DNA of 64,000 nt from Muribaculum intestinale (lineage in GTDB: Bacteria; Bacteroidota; Bacteroidia; Bacteroidales; Muribaculaceae). The position numbers and the translations under genes are program-made. The DNA lies in the NCBI RefSeq assembly GCF_002201515.1, contig NZ_CP021421.1:2542001-2606000 (forward strand). Reading direction: 5' to 3'. The notes beneath the pieces were generated by a model, which worked only from the letters and a program-made list of their open reading frames with translations, ran no database searches and was not told where the DNA came from. Below, in pieces: positions 1-9,727 of the stretch (its first letter is position 1; every line of letters begins with the position of its first letter).

Positions 1-1
1 C

Positions 2-643
2 GATGTGAACGATACTTCGAAGGGTATGCTTTACTGGCTCCAGATACGTCCGATTGTAGAGCGCAAGGAGATAGTCGACGAAAGCATACTTGGGCTTCCG
101 GACAGTTCTCTTCTTCTTCGCAGCAACGCCGCTTTGGGACATGGCACAATCGAGAATGTCAGCGCCATAGTCTATGTGAAGCCACAGGGCTTTAATTCGG
201 CAAATAATTCACTAATAGCACGGGAAATTGAAAAAATAAATCGTAACTTTACAGAGCGTAACGAAGGCTACGTGCTCATAGGTCCCGGTAGGTGGGGCTC
301 AAGCGATACGGCTCTGGGTATTCCGGTCAAATGGCCCCACATCTCCTCGGCCAGACTTATTGTCGAATCGTCGCTGTCCAACTACCGTATCGAACCGAGT
401 CAGGGCACACATTTCTTCCAGAATCTCACCTCGTTCGGAGTAGGCTATTTCACTATCAATCCGTCGAGCAACGACGGATTCTACGATGTGGACTATCTCG
501 ACTCTCTGCCTGCGGAGTATGACAGCCGGTTTGTGCGCATTGTACGCTTTGACACTCCTCTTGCAATCGGTATAAACGGTCGCAAGGGTCAAGGGGTGGT
601 GGTCCGCCCCGATGCCGGCATACAGAATGACATGACCAACTAA
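2..643 (+). CDS. PEP/pyruvate-binding domain protein, C-terminal part
   Basis: This is the 3' end of a larger gene that enters the window already open; the reading frame runs from base 2 with no start codon of its own. The roughly 213 visible residues contain GPGRWGSSDTALGIPVKW, a motif I associate with the C-terminal part of the long Bacteroidales proteins annotated as PEP/pyruvate-binding or phosphoenolpyruvate synthase-like. The ATP-grasp-like nucleotide domain would lie upstream, outside the window, so the reaction cannot be judged here. The next gene follows 14 bp downstream on the same strand, suggesting co-transcription. The family call rests on recall of the motif and not on a search. 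Confidence 0.65.
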   Translation, partial: DVNDTSKGMLYWLQIRPIVERKEIVDESILGLPDSSLLLRSNAALGHGTIENVSAIVYVKPQGFNSANNSLIAREIEKINRNFTERNEGYVLIGPGRWGSSDTALGIPVKWPHISSARLIVESSLSNYRIEPSQGTHFFQNLTSFGVGYFTINPSSNDGFYDVDYLDSLPAEYDSRFVRIVRFDTPLAIGINGRKGQGVVVRPDAGIQNDMTN

Positions 644-657
644 CAAGACACGATGCA

Positions 658-2028
658 ATGGCAATGAATTCTTTTTGGCGCGCTTTAGGTTTCCGTTCGC
701 ACGACGATGATATTGACGATCTGGCCGATTGTCCGTCGGCGCTCCCTATACAATCCTCACGTCAGGCTGCAGAACCGGATGATTCGACATCGGATACCGT
801 TACGTCAGCAGATGACGGCACACAAAAGGAGGGGGATTCATGTGCGGATAATCCGGAATCGTCGGGCGTCTGCGCCAATGAGCCGGAATCATTTCCCCTG
901 AATATATTTGATTCGCTGCTTGAGGTATTCAATGAGGCTCAGCCCGACTTCATAAGAAAGTGTCTGGACATGGATGCTCAGCGGCGTTATCTCTATAATT
1001 GTGTGGACGCTTCATTCCGCGACTACATACTCCGGATAAAGGACTCTGCACGCAATGAGGCGTGCAGGGAACGAGACAATGAGCATCGGCGCATGACCGA
1101 AGAGATTGACTCGCTACGTGTGCAGGTAAAGGACAGTGGAAAGACGACCAACGACCTGAAGGCAATGCGTGCGAGTGCCGACCGGCAGAAGCGCACGTTC
1201 AATGAACGCATACGCGACCTCGAGAGGCAGCTGGCGGCAGCCATGGCCGAAAAAGAGCAATATGACTTTGAGGTGAAGAGCCTCATGAACAAGCTGAAAG
1301 TACAGCAGGTGCAGCAATCAGATGTGCAGGAGCTCGATGAGTTGCGCACACGTCTGGCTGATGCCAACAAGCAGATTACAGCCATGAATGCAGCCAGCGC
1401 GATGCGTGAGACTTCAGAGGCGGCGTCGCGTCGTGAGATTGAGTCCTTGCGTGCCAGGGTGAAAGAACTTACAACCCAGCTTGATGACGCCAGGGAAGAG
1501 GCAGGAGCGGCTGTCATAAAAGAATCCGCTTCCGAGAGCGATATCCTATTGTTGAAGAGGCGTCTTGCTGAAGCCGAGGCAACGATGAAGGCCTCTGAGC
1601 AACGCCTTGTAGATGCGGAGTCAAAAGCCCGCAATCTTCAGGCACGTCTTGATGAGGCTGAAAAGGCATTGAAAGAAACTTCCGCCACGGACACCGAAGA
1701 AAAGACGGTATCTTCCGATATTTTTTGCTTCGGTATGCCTGCTGTCGAGCACCACGATGATGAGTCTCCCGAAAAAATACCGGCGGCTGACGTGGTATCA
1801 CAGCCGGAGGAACAGGCACCGAAAAAACGGCGTGGACGTCCCAAGAAGACTATGCCCCGCATATCAGCAATAGATGAGTCGATGGACTCTACAGAATGGC
1901 TTGTGGCCACACCTCCGGCAGGAACGTCGGTCAAGGTGGCTCCGTTATCTGACCCGGCATTCGGCTACCAGGAGCCGCCTCGTAAGCCCCAGCCTCCAGA
2001 AAATGATGCCCAAATGCTGCTTTTCTAA
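658..2028 (+). CDS. coiled-coil protein with basic AT-hook-like tail, function unknown
   Basis: I do not recognise a family. The 456-residue product has an acidic, low-complexity N-terminus (about residues 15-80), a conserved-looking block around 81-115, and a long charged heptad-rich coiled coil from about 120 to 350. It ends in a disordered tail containing RRGRPKK at residues 391-397, which resembles an AT-hook and could bind DNA or RNA; that is inference. No signal peptide or membrane segment is visible, so it is probably cytoplasmic. It sits 14 bp after the PEP-binding gene and 9 bp before the dipeptidyl peptidase gene, so it is likely in one transcript with them. The start is the ATG at 658, with a second in-frame ATG two codons later. 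Confidence 0.7.
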   Translation: MAMNSFWRALGFRSHDDDIDDLADCPSALPIQSSRQAAEPDDSTSDTVTSADDGTQKEGDSCADNPESSGVCANEPESFPLNIFDSLLEVFNEAQPDFIRKCLDMDAQRRYLYNCVDASFRDYILRIKDSARNEACRERDNEHRRMTEEIDSLRVQVKDSGKTTNDLKAMRASADRQKRTFNERIRDLERQLAAAMAEKEQYDFEVKSLMNKLKVQQVQQSDVQELDELRTRLADANKQITAMNAASAMRETSEAASRREIESLRARVKELTTQLDDAREEAGAAVIKESASESDILLLKRRLAEAEATMKASEQRLVDAESKARNLQARLDEAEKALKETSATDTEEKTVSSDIFCFGMPAVEHHDDESPEKIPAADVVSQPEEQAPKKRRGRPKKTMPRISAIDESMDSTEWLVATPPAGTSVKVAPLSDPAFGYQEPPRKPQPPENDAQMLLF

Positions 2029-2037
2029 AAAACTTTA

Positions 2038-4242
2038 ATGAAAATAACACCCCCTATGATATCCAGAATTATATTATCAGCGGCCATACTTTGTGTGCCA
2101 TCCATATACGCTGCTTCGGTAAAAAGCTCCGACATAGCTCCGTATGTATATCCACAAAATACTCCAGATGCTCCGCAGGCTATGGCTTTCGGTATCGACG
2201 GAAAGACTTATACGGCGCTCGCCGATGGTGGAAAGAGGCTTGTGCGGTATGATATTCGTACAGGCAAGGAGATTGCTACAGTGATTGACGTAAAAAACAC
2301 ACGTGACAACCAGATTCAGCAGATTGCCGGATATACATTCAGCCCTGACGAGAGTTATGTGCTCGTTTATGCGGAAAAGGAGCCGGTATACCGTCGTTCG
2401 TTTACAGCTGAATATTACATATACGAGGTGCGACACAATGTATTGAGCCCGCTGTCGACAAAGCATCCCCGCCAGCGCGCTCCGCAGTGGTCGCCCGACG
2501 GACGCATGATAGCCTTTGCTGCCGATGGGAATATATACATATCCAAACTCGACTATCTTACCGAAGTAGCAGTAACTTCCGATGGCGCTAAAAACAGTGT
2601 GATAAACGGTGTGCCTGACTGGAGTTACGAGGAAGAGTTCGACACCACATGCTCTATGGCCTGGGCGCCCGATAATACCACACTCTGTTATCTGAAATAT
2701 GACGAGTCGGCTGTGCCTCTTTATTCTTTCCCGCTGTATCAAGGCACCTGCAATCCCGATGACACCTATGCCCTTTATCCGGGGAACTACTCTTACAAAT
2801 ATCCCGTTGCCGGAGAGAAAAATGCTACAGTGTCGCTCCACAGCTATGATGTTGATCTTCGCAAGACCAAGACAATCTCTTTTTCGGACTCACGTATCGA
2901 GTATATACCTCGTATAGAGTATGCGCCGTCATCCAACCGTCTGATGGTCACGACCCTCAATCGCGCCCAGAACCGTATGGAGATATATTCCGTAAATCCG
3001 AAGTCGACGGTATCCAAGTCGGTATATGTCGATGAGTCACGTACCGGATGGATTGACCCTATGGCTTACGAAGGGATGAAGCTGCTGCCGGAGGGTTTTG
3101 TTGTAATGTCGGAACGCTCAGGATTCAATCATCTTTATCTTTATTCATATGCCGGAGCTCTGCAGCGCCAGATTACGTCGGGCGACTACGATGTCACTGC
3201 CTACTATGGCTATGATTCCAAGAGCGGCACCCATTATTATCAGGCGGCTTCGACGTCGCCTCTAAGCCGAGTTGTAAGCCGGATCGATGCCAAAGGGCGT
3301 GTAACCCACATCTCTCCGGAGAACGGATCATCGGCAGCGGTGTTTACTCCGGCTATGGATTTATGTGTGCTCAGTTACAGCAATGTCACTGCAGCTCCGG
3401 TATATTCGCTTGTAACACCTTCAAACGGCAAGAGTGTGCGTACGCTTGTCGACAATAAGGAGTATATGGCCCGTTATCCTCGCCTGCCGCGTAAGGAATT
3501 CTTTACAATGAATTCCGACGGTTATACGCTTAACGGCTATATCCTTCGTCCTGCCGATTTTGATGCTTCGCGTCGTTATCCGGTGGTAATGTATCAATAT
3601 AGCGGACCGGGCTCGCAGGAGGTACTTGACCGCTGGCGTATGGACTGGGATTATTTCTTTACTACTCAGGGCTATGTGATAATATGTGTAGACGGCCGTG
3701 GTACCGGCGGACGTGGTGCGGCTTTCAAGCATACAGTATACCGCCGTCTCGGCCAGTACGAGACAATCGACCAAATCAATGCAGCACGTTATGCTGCATC
3801 ACTTCCTTTTGTCGACAGTGACCGTATCGGTATTTTCGGCTGGAGTTATGGCGGATATGAGGCGCTTATGGCTGCTTCGGAAAAGGGTGCTCCTTATCGT
3901 GCGGCAGTAGCTGTGGCTCCTGTGACTTCATGGCGCTACTACGATACTATATATACCGAACGTTATATGCTCACTCCTGCGGAAAATTCCGAAGGGTATG
4001 ATTTTGGTGCGCCAATCAACCGCACCTCCGCGCTTGACTGTGACTTGTTGATAATGCATGGCACTGCCGATGACAATGTGCATTTGATGAATACCATGCA
4101 GTATGTATCGGTGCTGGAGTCCCAAGGGAGCACATGTGATATGCTGTTGTTCCCCAATATGAACCATTCTATATATGGATGTGGCTCGAGGTCGATAGTA
4201 TATCTGAAGATGCTTCAACATTTTAACCGTTCGATGCGTTAA
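2038..4242 (+). CDS. dipeptidyl peptidase IV, S9 family
   Basis: This exported serine peptidase removes X-Pro or X-Ala dipeptides from peptide N-termini. A signal peptide covers about residues 1-25. Residues about 40-480 form the beta-propeller, which contains DWSYEEEF; Glu199 and Glu200 match the double-Glu motif that holds the substrate amino group in DPP IV. The C-terminal alpha/beta hydrolase domain has the nucleophile motif GWSYGG (Ser603), HGTADDNVH with the likely catalytic Asp678, and MNHSIYG with His710. All catalytic residues are present and 734 residues is normal for the family. It probably acts in the periplasm in protein nutrition. It follows the coiled-coil gene by 9 bp. Confidence 0.93.
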   Translation: MKITPPMISRIILSAAILCVPSIYAASVKSSDIAPYVYPQNTPDAPQAMAFGIDGKTYTALADGGKRLVRYDIRTGKEIATVIDVKNTRDNQIQQIAGYTFSPDESYVLVYAEKEPVYRRSFTAEYYIYEVRHNVLSPLSTKHPRQRAPQWSPDGRMIAFAADGNIYISKLDYLTEVAVTSDGAKNSVINGVPDWSYEEEFDTTCSMAWAPDNTTLCYLKYDESAVPLYSFPLYQGTCNPDDTYALYPGNYSYKYPVAGEKNATVSLHSYDVDLRKTKTISFSDSRIEYIPRIEYAPSSNRLMVTTLNRAQNRMEIYSVNPKSTVSKSVYVDESRTGWIDPMAYEGMKLLPEGFVVMSERSGFNHLYLYSYAGALQRQITSGDYDVTAYYGYDSKSGTHYYQAASTSPLSRVVSRIDAKGRVTHISPENGSSAAVFTPAMDLCVLSYSNVTAAPVYSLVTPSNGKSVRTLVDNKEYMARYPRLPRKEFFTMNSDGYTLNGYILRPADFDASRRYPVVMYQYSGPGSQEVLDRWRMDWDYFFTTQGYVIICVDGRGTGGRGAAFKHTVYRRLGQYETIDQINAARYAASLPFVDSDRIGIFGWSYGGYEALMAASEKGAPYRAAVAVAPVTSWRYYDTIYTERYMLTPAENSEGYDFGAPINRTSALDCDLLIMHGTADDNVHLMNTMQYVSVLESQGSTCDMLLFPNMNHSIYGCGSRSIVYLKMLQHFNRSMR

Positions 4243-4391
4243 GAAATCCGCTTGGATTCCTCAGTAGTGGAATTCACACTGAGTGTATAATCCTAAGTTT
4301 TTGTATTTTAGAATAAAAAAGACATCTTATCAGCTTCTGATTATATAGCCTGTCGCATAACAGGCAAATAGCAATTATTATCAATTACGCA

Positions 4392-5714
4392 ATGGAACAA
4401 AGACGATACCGTGCAAACTCATACGCTATCCACGGCCTTTGGCTCAACTGGGCCTTGTCGGTGGGTGCGCTTGCAGCTACATTGTTTTGTGCTCTGTTTA
4501 TTTCCAAACTTTGGTTACCGGCTGTGGTGCTCGGTTTCCAGTTTCTGCTTATGGGCCGTCTACGGGTCATAAAGGATGGAAGTTGCTCTTCTTGTGGGCT
4601 CATACCGTATGTTGTAATCCGTATATTGTTTATAACTGCTGTGATGATGGTGGCGATAAATTTCTATTGCCTGCATTTTGTCGACCACGCTCTGCTTGAA
4701 TCGGGGGTTGTAAATATTAATATACCGTATATCACTGTGCTGATAATAGCTCCTGTCACTTTTATTGTTAGTACAGTGGCATATTTCCGCAATAATTCAC
4801 TGTCGGTGTGCTTTGAGTGTCATGCGCATTTTGGCCGGTCGAATGAGCGTGGATTCCTGGGTAAGATATTTTCCCGCGAGGGGCGTTTCCAGTTGCGCAT
4901 GCTTATGCTTGCCTCGCTTATTATCTCAGTCTATGCCTGGGCATATTATTTCTGGCGTTACTCCAATGTCAACTACAATTCGGCCGATATATTCTTTTAT
5001 ATATGGATTCCTGTGATTTTGTATGTGTTGTCGCTGGTGAATCTCGGTATCCGTTATGTGTCGATTGATGCGTTTTACCGTAAGAATATTGCCGGAGAAG
5101 CCAATGACCATGTATCATCGACTCTGATAAGATATATCATTTTGTGTGGCGACAATATGTTCCTGCATATTGGAGGAACTGACGATCTGGAGACCAAGGC
5201 CGACACTCCGGCACAGAGTTATATCCTATATAGAGAGCGTGTCAGCGAGTATGATGCCATAAATACTTTCAGCGGTATTGTGGGTAATGCTTTCCGTCCT
5301 AATCTGCGTTTCCTTTACGAGAACTCCAATTTTCATATCGACTGCAATATATTCCACTATATATGTGTGCTTGACTCGGCATCGGAATTGCATGGCAGCG
5401 GTCTTGAAGGTGAGTGGTTTACGCAAAGCGAACTGTTGCGTATGGTGGAGAACCGCGAGGTGTCGCCGATGCTTATCAGTGAGATAGAGCGTCTGTATAC
5501 TGTAATCATGGCTTTCAAGACTTACGATATCAGTGGCCGGCGTCTGTATGACATAAAGCATTACAAGCCATCTTTCCGTCTGCATGATATAGCCAGTCTG
5601 ATTGTCGACTACAATGATCCGCAGTGGTTGTTTGTGGCCAAGGACAACGAGGACCGTCCATTCTTCTATTTCAAACGTTTCTGGCGCCGATATGTCCGTG
5701 GTATATCCGACTGA
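4392..5714 (+). CDS. multi-pass membrane protein with two CxxC pairs, function unknown
   Basis: No family is recognised. The first half of the 440 residues holds about six hydrophobic segments (near 17-35, 38-54, 70-92, 107-130, 165-186, 198-220). Two Cys pairs, C65-S-S-C68 and C140-F-E-C143 followed by His144 and His146, lie in loops and could form a split zinc site. The C-terminal half is soluble; its stretch around EGEWFTQSELLRMV faintly recalls the end of a Nudix domain, but no Nudix box is visible. The last 23 bp overlap the start of miaA, so the two are probably translationally coupled. In the 149 bp upstream a short GCCTGT/ACAGGC hairpin (4349-4366) is visible but no convincing promoter. 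Confidence 0.7.
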   Translation: MEQRRYRANSYAIHGLWLNWALSVGALAATLFCALFISKLWLPAVVLGFQFLLMGRLRVIKDGSCSSCGLIPYVVIRILFITAVMMVAINFYCLHFVDHALLESGVVNINIPYITVLIIAPVTFIVSTVAYFRNNSLSVCFECHAHFGRSNERGFLGKIFSREGRFQLRMLMLASLIISVYAWAYYFWRYSNVNYNSADIFFYIWIPVILYVLSLVNLGIRYVSIDAFYRKNIAGEANDHVSSTLIRYIILCGDNMFLHIGGTDDLETKADTPAQSYILYRERVSEYDAINTFSGIVGNAFRPNLRFLYENSNFHIDCNIFHYICVLDSASELHGSGLEGEWFTQSELLRMVENREVSPMLISEIERLYTVIMAFKTYDISGRRLYDIKHYKPSFRLHDIASLIVDYNDPQWLFVAKDNEDRPFFYFKRFWRRYVRGISD

Positions 5715-6618
5715 TTGCAATTTGCTTGTAGTGACCGGGCCTACGGCTTCGGGAAAGACGCGCCGTGCGGTGGCGCTTGCCCGTGAATTTGGCGGTGAGA
5801 TTATCAGCGCTGATTCGCGGCAGTTGTATCGCGGCATGGATCTGGGCACCGGCAAAGACTTGGAAGAGTATGGCGAGGTGCCATATCATATGATTGATAT
5901 ATGTCCGGCAGGATATAGGTATAATCTGTATGAATACGTGCGCGACTTCGGCAAGGTATATGCCGACATATGCTCGCGCGGACGGTTGCCTATATTGTGT
6001 GGAGGCACCGGCTTGTATGTCGAGACTGTGCTGAAAGGCATTTCGCTTCCGGAAGTTCCGGAGAATCCGGCATTGCGTCAGTCGCTCGAAGGAAAGACTC
6101 TTGAAGAACTGACCGGAATATTGAGCGGAATGAAGGAGCTCCACAATGTGACGGATGTGGATACTGCCAAACGAGCTATACGTGCGATAGAGATTCAGAC
6201 TTATTATGCCGAACATCCTGAGCAGGCTGAACTGACACGTCCTCACCCGATAGAGAATGCTGTGGTGATAGGTGTCGACATACCGCGCGATGACAGACGT
6301 CGGCGCATATCGGAGCGTCTGGTTGCCAGGCTTGAATCAGGTATGGTCGAGGAGGTGCGCCGTCTTATCGATATTGAAGGCATAGACCCTGAGAATCTTA
6401 TTTATTATGGGTTGGAATATAAGTTTCTTACTCTATATGTTACAGGGCAGATTGGTTATGATGAGATGGTGTGCGGGCTTGAGACGGCTATCCATCAGTT
6501 TGCCAAACGCCAGATGACCTGGTTTCGTGGAATGACGGCAAGAGGAACTAATATACATTGGCTTCCATATGACATGGAGGACAATGAATTTTTGGAAGCT
6601 GTAAAGTCATTTTTATGA
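5692..6618 (+). CDS. miaA: tRNA dimethylallyltransferase
   Basis: MiaA transfers a dimethylallyl group from DMAPP to N6 of A37 in tRNAs that read codons starting with U, the first step towards ms2i6A. The product starts MSVVYPTDC and carries the P-loop GPTASGKT at residues 16-23, then the ISADSRQLYRGMDLGTGKD block that binds DMAPP and tRNA, and GGTGLYVE. I chose the ATG at 5692 because it places the P-loop near residue 16, as usual in the family, and gives 308 residues, a typical length; an upstream in-frame start would add a 30-residue tail read from the preceding gene. It overlaps the preceding membrane-protein gene by 23 bp. Confidence 0.95.
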   Translation: MSVVYPTDCNLLVVTGPTASGKTRRAVALAREFGGEIISADSRQLYRGMDLGTGKDLEEYGEVPYHMIDICPAGYRYNLYEYVRDFGKVYADICSRGRLPILCGGTGLYVETVLKGISLPEVPENPALRQSLEGKTLEELTGILSGMKELHNVTDVDTAKRAIRAIEIQTYYAEHPEQAELTRPHPIENAVVIGVDIPRDDRRRRISERLVARLESGMVEEVRRLIDIEGIDPENLIYYGLEYKFLTLYVTGQIGYDEMVCGLETAIHQFAKRQMTWFRGMTARGTNIHWLPYDMEDNEFLEAVKSFL

Positions 6619-6648
6619 CGTATTAGCCGGTTTTTGCGACAAAAACAG

Positions 6649-6656
6649 TAACTTTG
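6649..6656 (+). promoter_or_regulatory. Bacteroidota -7 box (TAACTTTG)
   Basis: TAACTTTG matches the Bacteroidota primary sigma -7 consensus TAnnTTTG and lies about 58 bp before the M16 protease start, in the gap after miaA. It implies the protease has its own promoter. No TTTG is present at the usual -33 spacing. Confidence 0.6.
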
Positions 6657-6714
6657 CTGATAATAAAGCATCAGATTAATCATATATACATATAATTCCA
6701 CACATTTATACGTA

Positions 6715-9552
6715 ATGAAGAAGTATTTTAAGCCATTGCTCTTGTTCGCTTCTGCGATGGGAGCCCTGTTTTCATTTGATATGTATGGCCAGATGCCGCA
6801 GTTGCCTCCGATTCCTGTCGACAGCGCCGTGCGTATAGGTCATCTTGACAACGGCCTTACATATTATATCCGGCATAATGAATATCCCAAAGGGCAGGCT
6901 GATTTTTACATAGCCCAGAAGGTAGGTTCTATTCAGGAGGAGGACTCACAGCGTGGACTGGCCCACTTCCTTGAGCACATGTGCTTTAACGGAACTAAGA
7001 ATTTTCCCGGCAATGAGCTTGTAAGCTGGCTTGAAAGCGTCGGGGTGAAATTCGGACAGAATCTGAATGCCTACACGTCGGTTGACAAGACAGTATACAA
7101 TATGTGCAACGTGCCTGTGGCGCGCGAAGGTGTGCAGGATTCCTGCCTGCTTATCCTCCATGACTGGGCCGACGACCTGCTGCTTGACCCGGAGGAGATT
7201 GACAAGGAACGCGGTGTAATTCACGAGGAATGGCGCCAAAGCAATGTGGGACAGTCGCGTATAATCGAGCAGTTGCTGCCGGTCATGTATCCCGACAGCA
7301 AGTATGCCTATCGTCTTCCGATAGGCACGATGGAGGTTGTCGACAACTTTCCCCATCAGGTGTTGCGCGACTATTATGAGAAATGGTATCGTCCCGACCT
7401 GCAGGGAATAGTAGTGGTAGGTGACATCGACCCTGATCGTATCGAAGCGAAGATAAAAGAGATTTTCAGTCCGATTGCCAATCCTGTCAATCCTGCAAAA
7501 AGAGAATACTATCCCGTGTCGGATACTCCTGGCACTATATATGCCATCGGAAAGGACAAGGAGATGCCATATAGTGTGATGCAACTGATGTTCAAGCATG
7601 ATGCGACTCCCGACGAGAATAAGAAGACCATGGATTATATGATTGAAGACTATGCAGTGTCGATGATTGTCGCCATGCTCAATACTCGTCTTTCAGATCT
7701 TATCTCCAAGCCCGAGTCACCGGCAAGTGTGGCCCAGGCGGCTTATGGCGATTTCTTTATGGCCAAGACCAAGGATGCATTCTATCTACTGGCGCTCCCT
7801 AAGGACACTGCAGCTCTCGAGGCTCTTGCAACAGTATATCGTGAGGGATTGCGTGCCGTGCGTTCAGGATTTACCGCCACGGAATATGACAGAGCCCGCA
7901 GCGAATTTCTATCGCAACTTGAAAAGCGATATACAAACCGCGCGACTCAGACCAATACATCGCTTGTCAACAGTTATGTGGCCAATTTTACCGATGGCGA
8001 GCCTATCCCGGGTATAGAGAATGCTTACACAATCATGTCGCAGCTTGCTAACCAGATACCTGTAGAGGCAATCAATATGATGGCATCTCAGCTTATGCCT
8101 GCCGACAATCGGGTGTTGCTTGCCATGTTCCCCGACAAGGATGGGGTGGTGGTACCTACCGAGCAACAGTTTGCCGAGGTACTTGCCGCTGTCGATGCCG
8201 AGAATATCGAGGGGTATGTCGATAATGTAATCAACGAGCCTCTTATCGCACAGCTTCCCGCCCCGGGTAAGATTGTCTCGACAGATATCGATAAGGTATA
8301 TGGTGCTACTGTCTGGACTCTTTCTAATGGAGCGCGTGTCGTGGCCAGGGCTACCGATTTCAAGGCCGGGGAGATTCTATTTGCCGCACGTGCTATGGGA
8401 GGTACATCGACACTTCCCGACAGTCTCGATAATGAGTTGCGCTATATGGATGTCACGCTTTCGCAGCTTGGCATGGGGCCGTATGACAATGCCGGTCTCG
8501 GAAAATTCCTTGCCGGCAAGCAGGCGTCAATCGAACTTGAGCTCGGCAGCTACGTGCGGGATATTTCCGGTTCGGCTGTGCCTAAGAATCTCGGGGTGCT
8601 GATGGAGATGATTTATGCACTGTTTACCGATGCCACATTGTCGGACGATGAGTTTGAGGCCGGTAAGAATATGGTGCGTTCTATGCTCCACAATCAGGAG
8701 GCCGATCCGAAATACCAGTTCACTAAGCAGCTCTATGAGCATCTGTATGCTTCGCCTCGCCGTCATTTGACAGACATGGCTGTGATAGATGGTGTAGACC
8801 GCAGCCGTTCGCTCGCAATCGTGAAGGATGCTCTCTCGAATGCAGGTGAGTATACATTCTATTTTGTCGGCTCGTTTGATGTCGATTCGCTGAAGCCTCT
8901 TGTAGAGCAATACATAGCCTCACTTCCCGGAAAGGCTACTGAAAGGAAACAGGTTGCTTTGGACCCGGCGCTCGGTGTGACCAAAGGAGCCGGTACGGAG
9001 ATTGTGAAACAGGTAATGGAGACTCCGACAACGTATGCGGCAGTGTTGCTTACAGGCAATGTTCCGTTTACAGCAAAGGAGCAGAAACTGGCAAGCATAG
9101 CCGGACAGATATTGAGTGCCCGTCTGATAAAACTCGTGCGTGAGGATTTGGGTGCGGTATATTCGATATGGGCCAATGGTAATTTGGCGCGTTTAACCGA
9201 GCCTAATGCTTCACTTCAGTCAATGTTCCCGATGAAACCGGAGATGCGTGACCGGGTGCTTGAGATAATAGCTTCACAAATTGATGATATGACCAATCCG
9301 GCCAATATCACGGCTGAAGAACTGGCCAAGGTAAAGGAGTTCATGCTTAAGAATGCCGAGGAATCGCTGAAAAAGAACGATGCGCTTATTGGCGCCATGC
9401 TGGGATACCAGCTTGTGCCGGCAGATACATACCTTGATGCTGCCGAAACGATAAAGGCTATTACAGCCGCTGATGTGGCCGGGTATATGAAGACATTGTC
9501 TGATCAGAATAATTACCGGGTGTTTCTGATGGAACCCGAGGACGGTAAGTAA
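6715..9552 (+). CDS. periplasmic M16 (pitrilysin/insulinase) family zinc protease
   Basis: This is a two-lobed zinc metalloprotease exported by an N-terminal signal peptide (about residues 1-24). The active-site HxxEH motif is HFLEH at residues 84-88, with the third zinc ligand in VIHEEW (Glu171 or Glu172), so the N-terminal lobe should be catalytic. The second M16 lobe, from about residue 530, lacks a zinc motif, as is normal for PqqL-like proteins of about 930-950 residues. The 945-residue length is complete. The likely role is degradation of peptides in the periplasm; the substrate is unknown. It is preceded by its own -7 box and followed by a good terminator at 9585-9622, so it is probably monocistronic. 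Confidence 0.93.
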   Translation: MKKYFKPLLLFASAMGALFSFDMYGQMPQLPPIPVDSAVRIGHLDNGLTYYIRHNEYPKGQADFYIAQKVGSIQEEDSQRGLAHFLEHMCFNGTKNFPGNELVSWLESVGVKFGQNLNAYTSVDKTVYNMCNVPVAREGVQDSCLLILHDWADDLLLDPEEIDKERGVIHEEWRQSNVGQSRIIEQLLPVMYPDSKYAYRLPIGTMEVVDNFPHQVLRDYYEKWYRPDLQGIVVVGDIDPDRIEAKIKEIFSPIANPVNPAKREYYPVSDTPGTIYAIGKDKEMPYSVMQLMFKHDATPDENKKTMDYMIEDYAVSMIVAMLNTRLSDLISKPESPASVAQAAYGDFFMAKTKDAFYLLALPKDTAALEALATVYREGLRAVRSGFTATEYDRARSEFLSQLEKRYTNRATQTNTSLVNSYVANFTDGEPIPGIENAYTIMSQLANQIPVEAINMMASQLMPADNRVLLAMFPDKDGVVVPTEQQFAEVLAAVDAENIEGYVDNVINEPLIAQLPAPGKIVSTDIDKVYGATVWTLSNGARVVARATDFKAGEILFAARAMGGTSTLPDSLDNELRYMDVTLSQLGMGPYDNAGLGKFLAGKQASIELELGSYVRDISGSAVPKNLGVLMEMIYALFTDATLSDDEFEAGKNMVRSMLHNQEADPKYQFTKQLYEHLYASPRRHLTDMAVIDGVDRSRSLAIVKDALSNAGEYTFYFVGSFDVDSLKPLVEQYIASLPGKATERKQVALDPALGVTKGAGTEIVKQVMETPTTYAAVLLTGNVPFTAKEQKLASIAGQILSARLIKLVREDLGAVYSIWANGNLARLTEPNASLQSMFPMKPEMRDRVLEIIASQIDDMTNPANITAEELAKVKEFMLKNAEESLKKNDALIGAMLGYQLVPADTYLDAAETIKAITAADVAGYMKTLSDQNNYRVFLMEPEDGK

Positions 9553-9584
9553 AAATGAGTTAATGTGGTTTTATGCCATGTGTG

Positions 9585-9622
9585 GTGTCCGGTGTGCGTA
9601 AGTGCATCGGACACTGTTTTTT
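9585..9622 (+). terminator. rho-independent terminator after the M16 gene
   Basis: The 7-bp stem GTGTCCG (9585-9591) and CGGACAC (9608-9614) is followed directly by TGTTTTTT. It lies 33 bp after the protease stop codon. Confidence 0.8.
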
Positions 9623-9727
9623 ATGGTGGAGATGTGCCCTTTTTTCAGGCGAAATTTAAGAGCATTTTAAAACCTTTTTTAGCGAGCATTGTTTTAAGGG
9701 TATAAAAACTTCTAACTCAACTATTCA

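Noticed and set aside
1023..1634. 203-residue antisense frame in the coiled-coil gene
   Set aside because: Low-complexity Ser/Arg-rich translation of the complementary strand of a repetitive coiled coil; no independent support.
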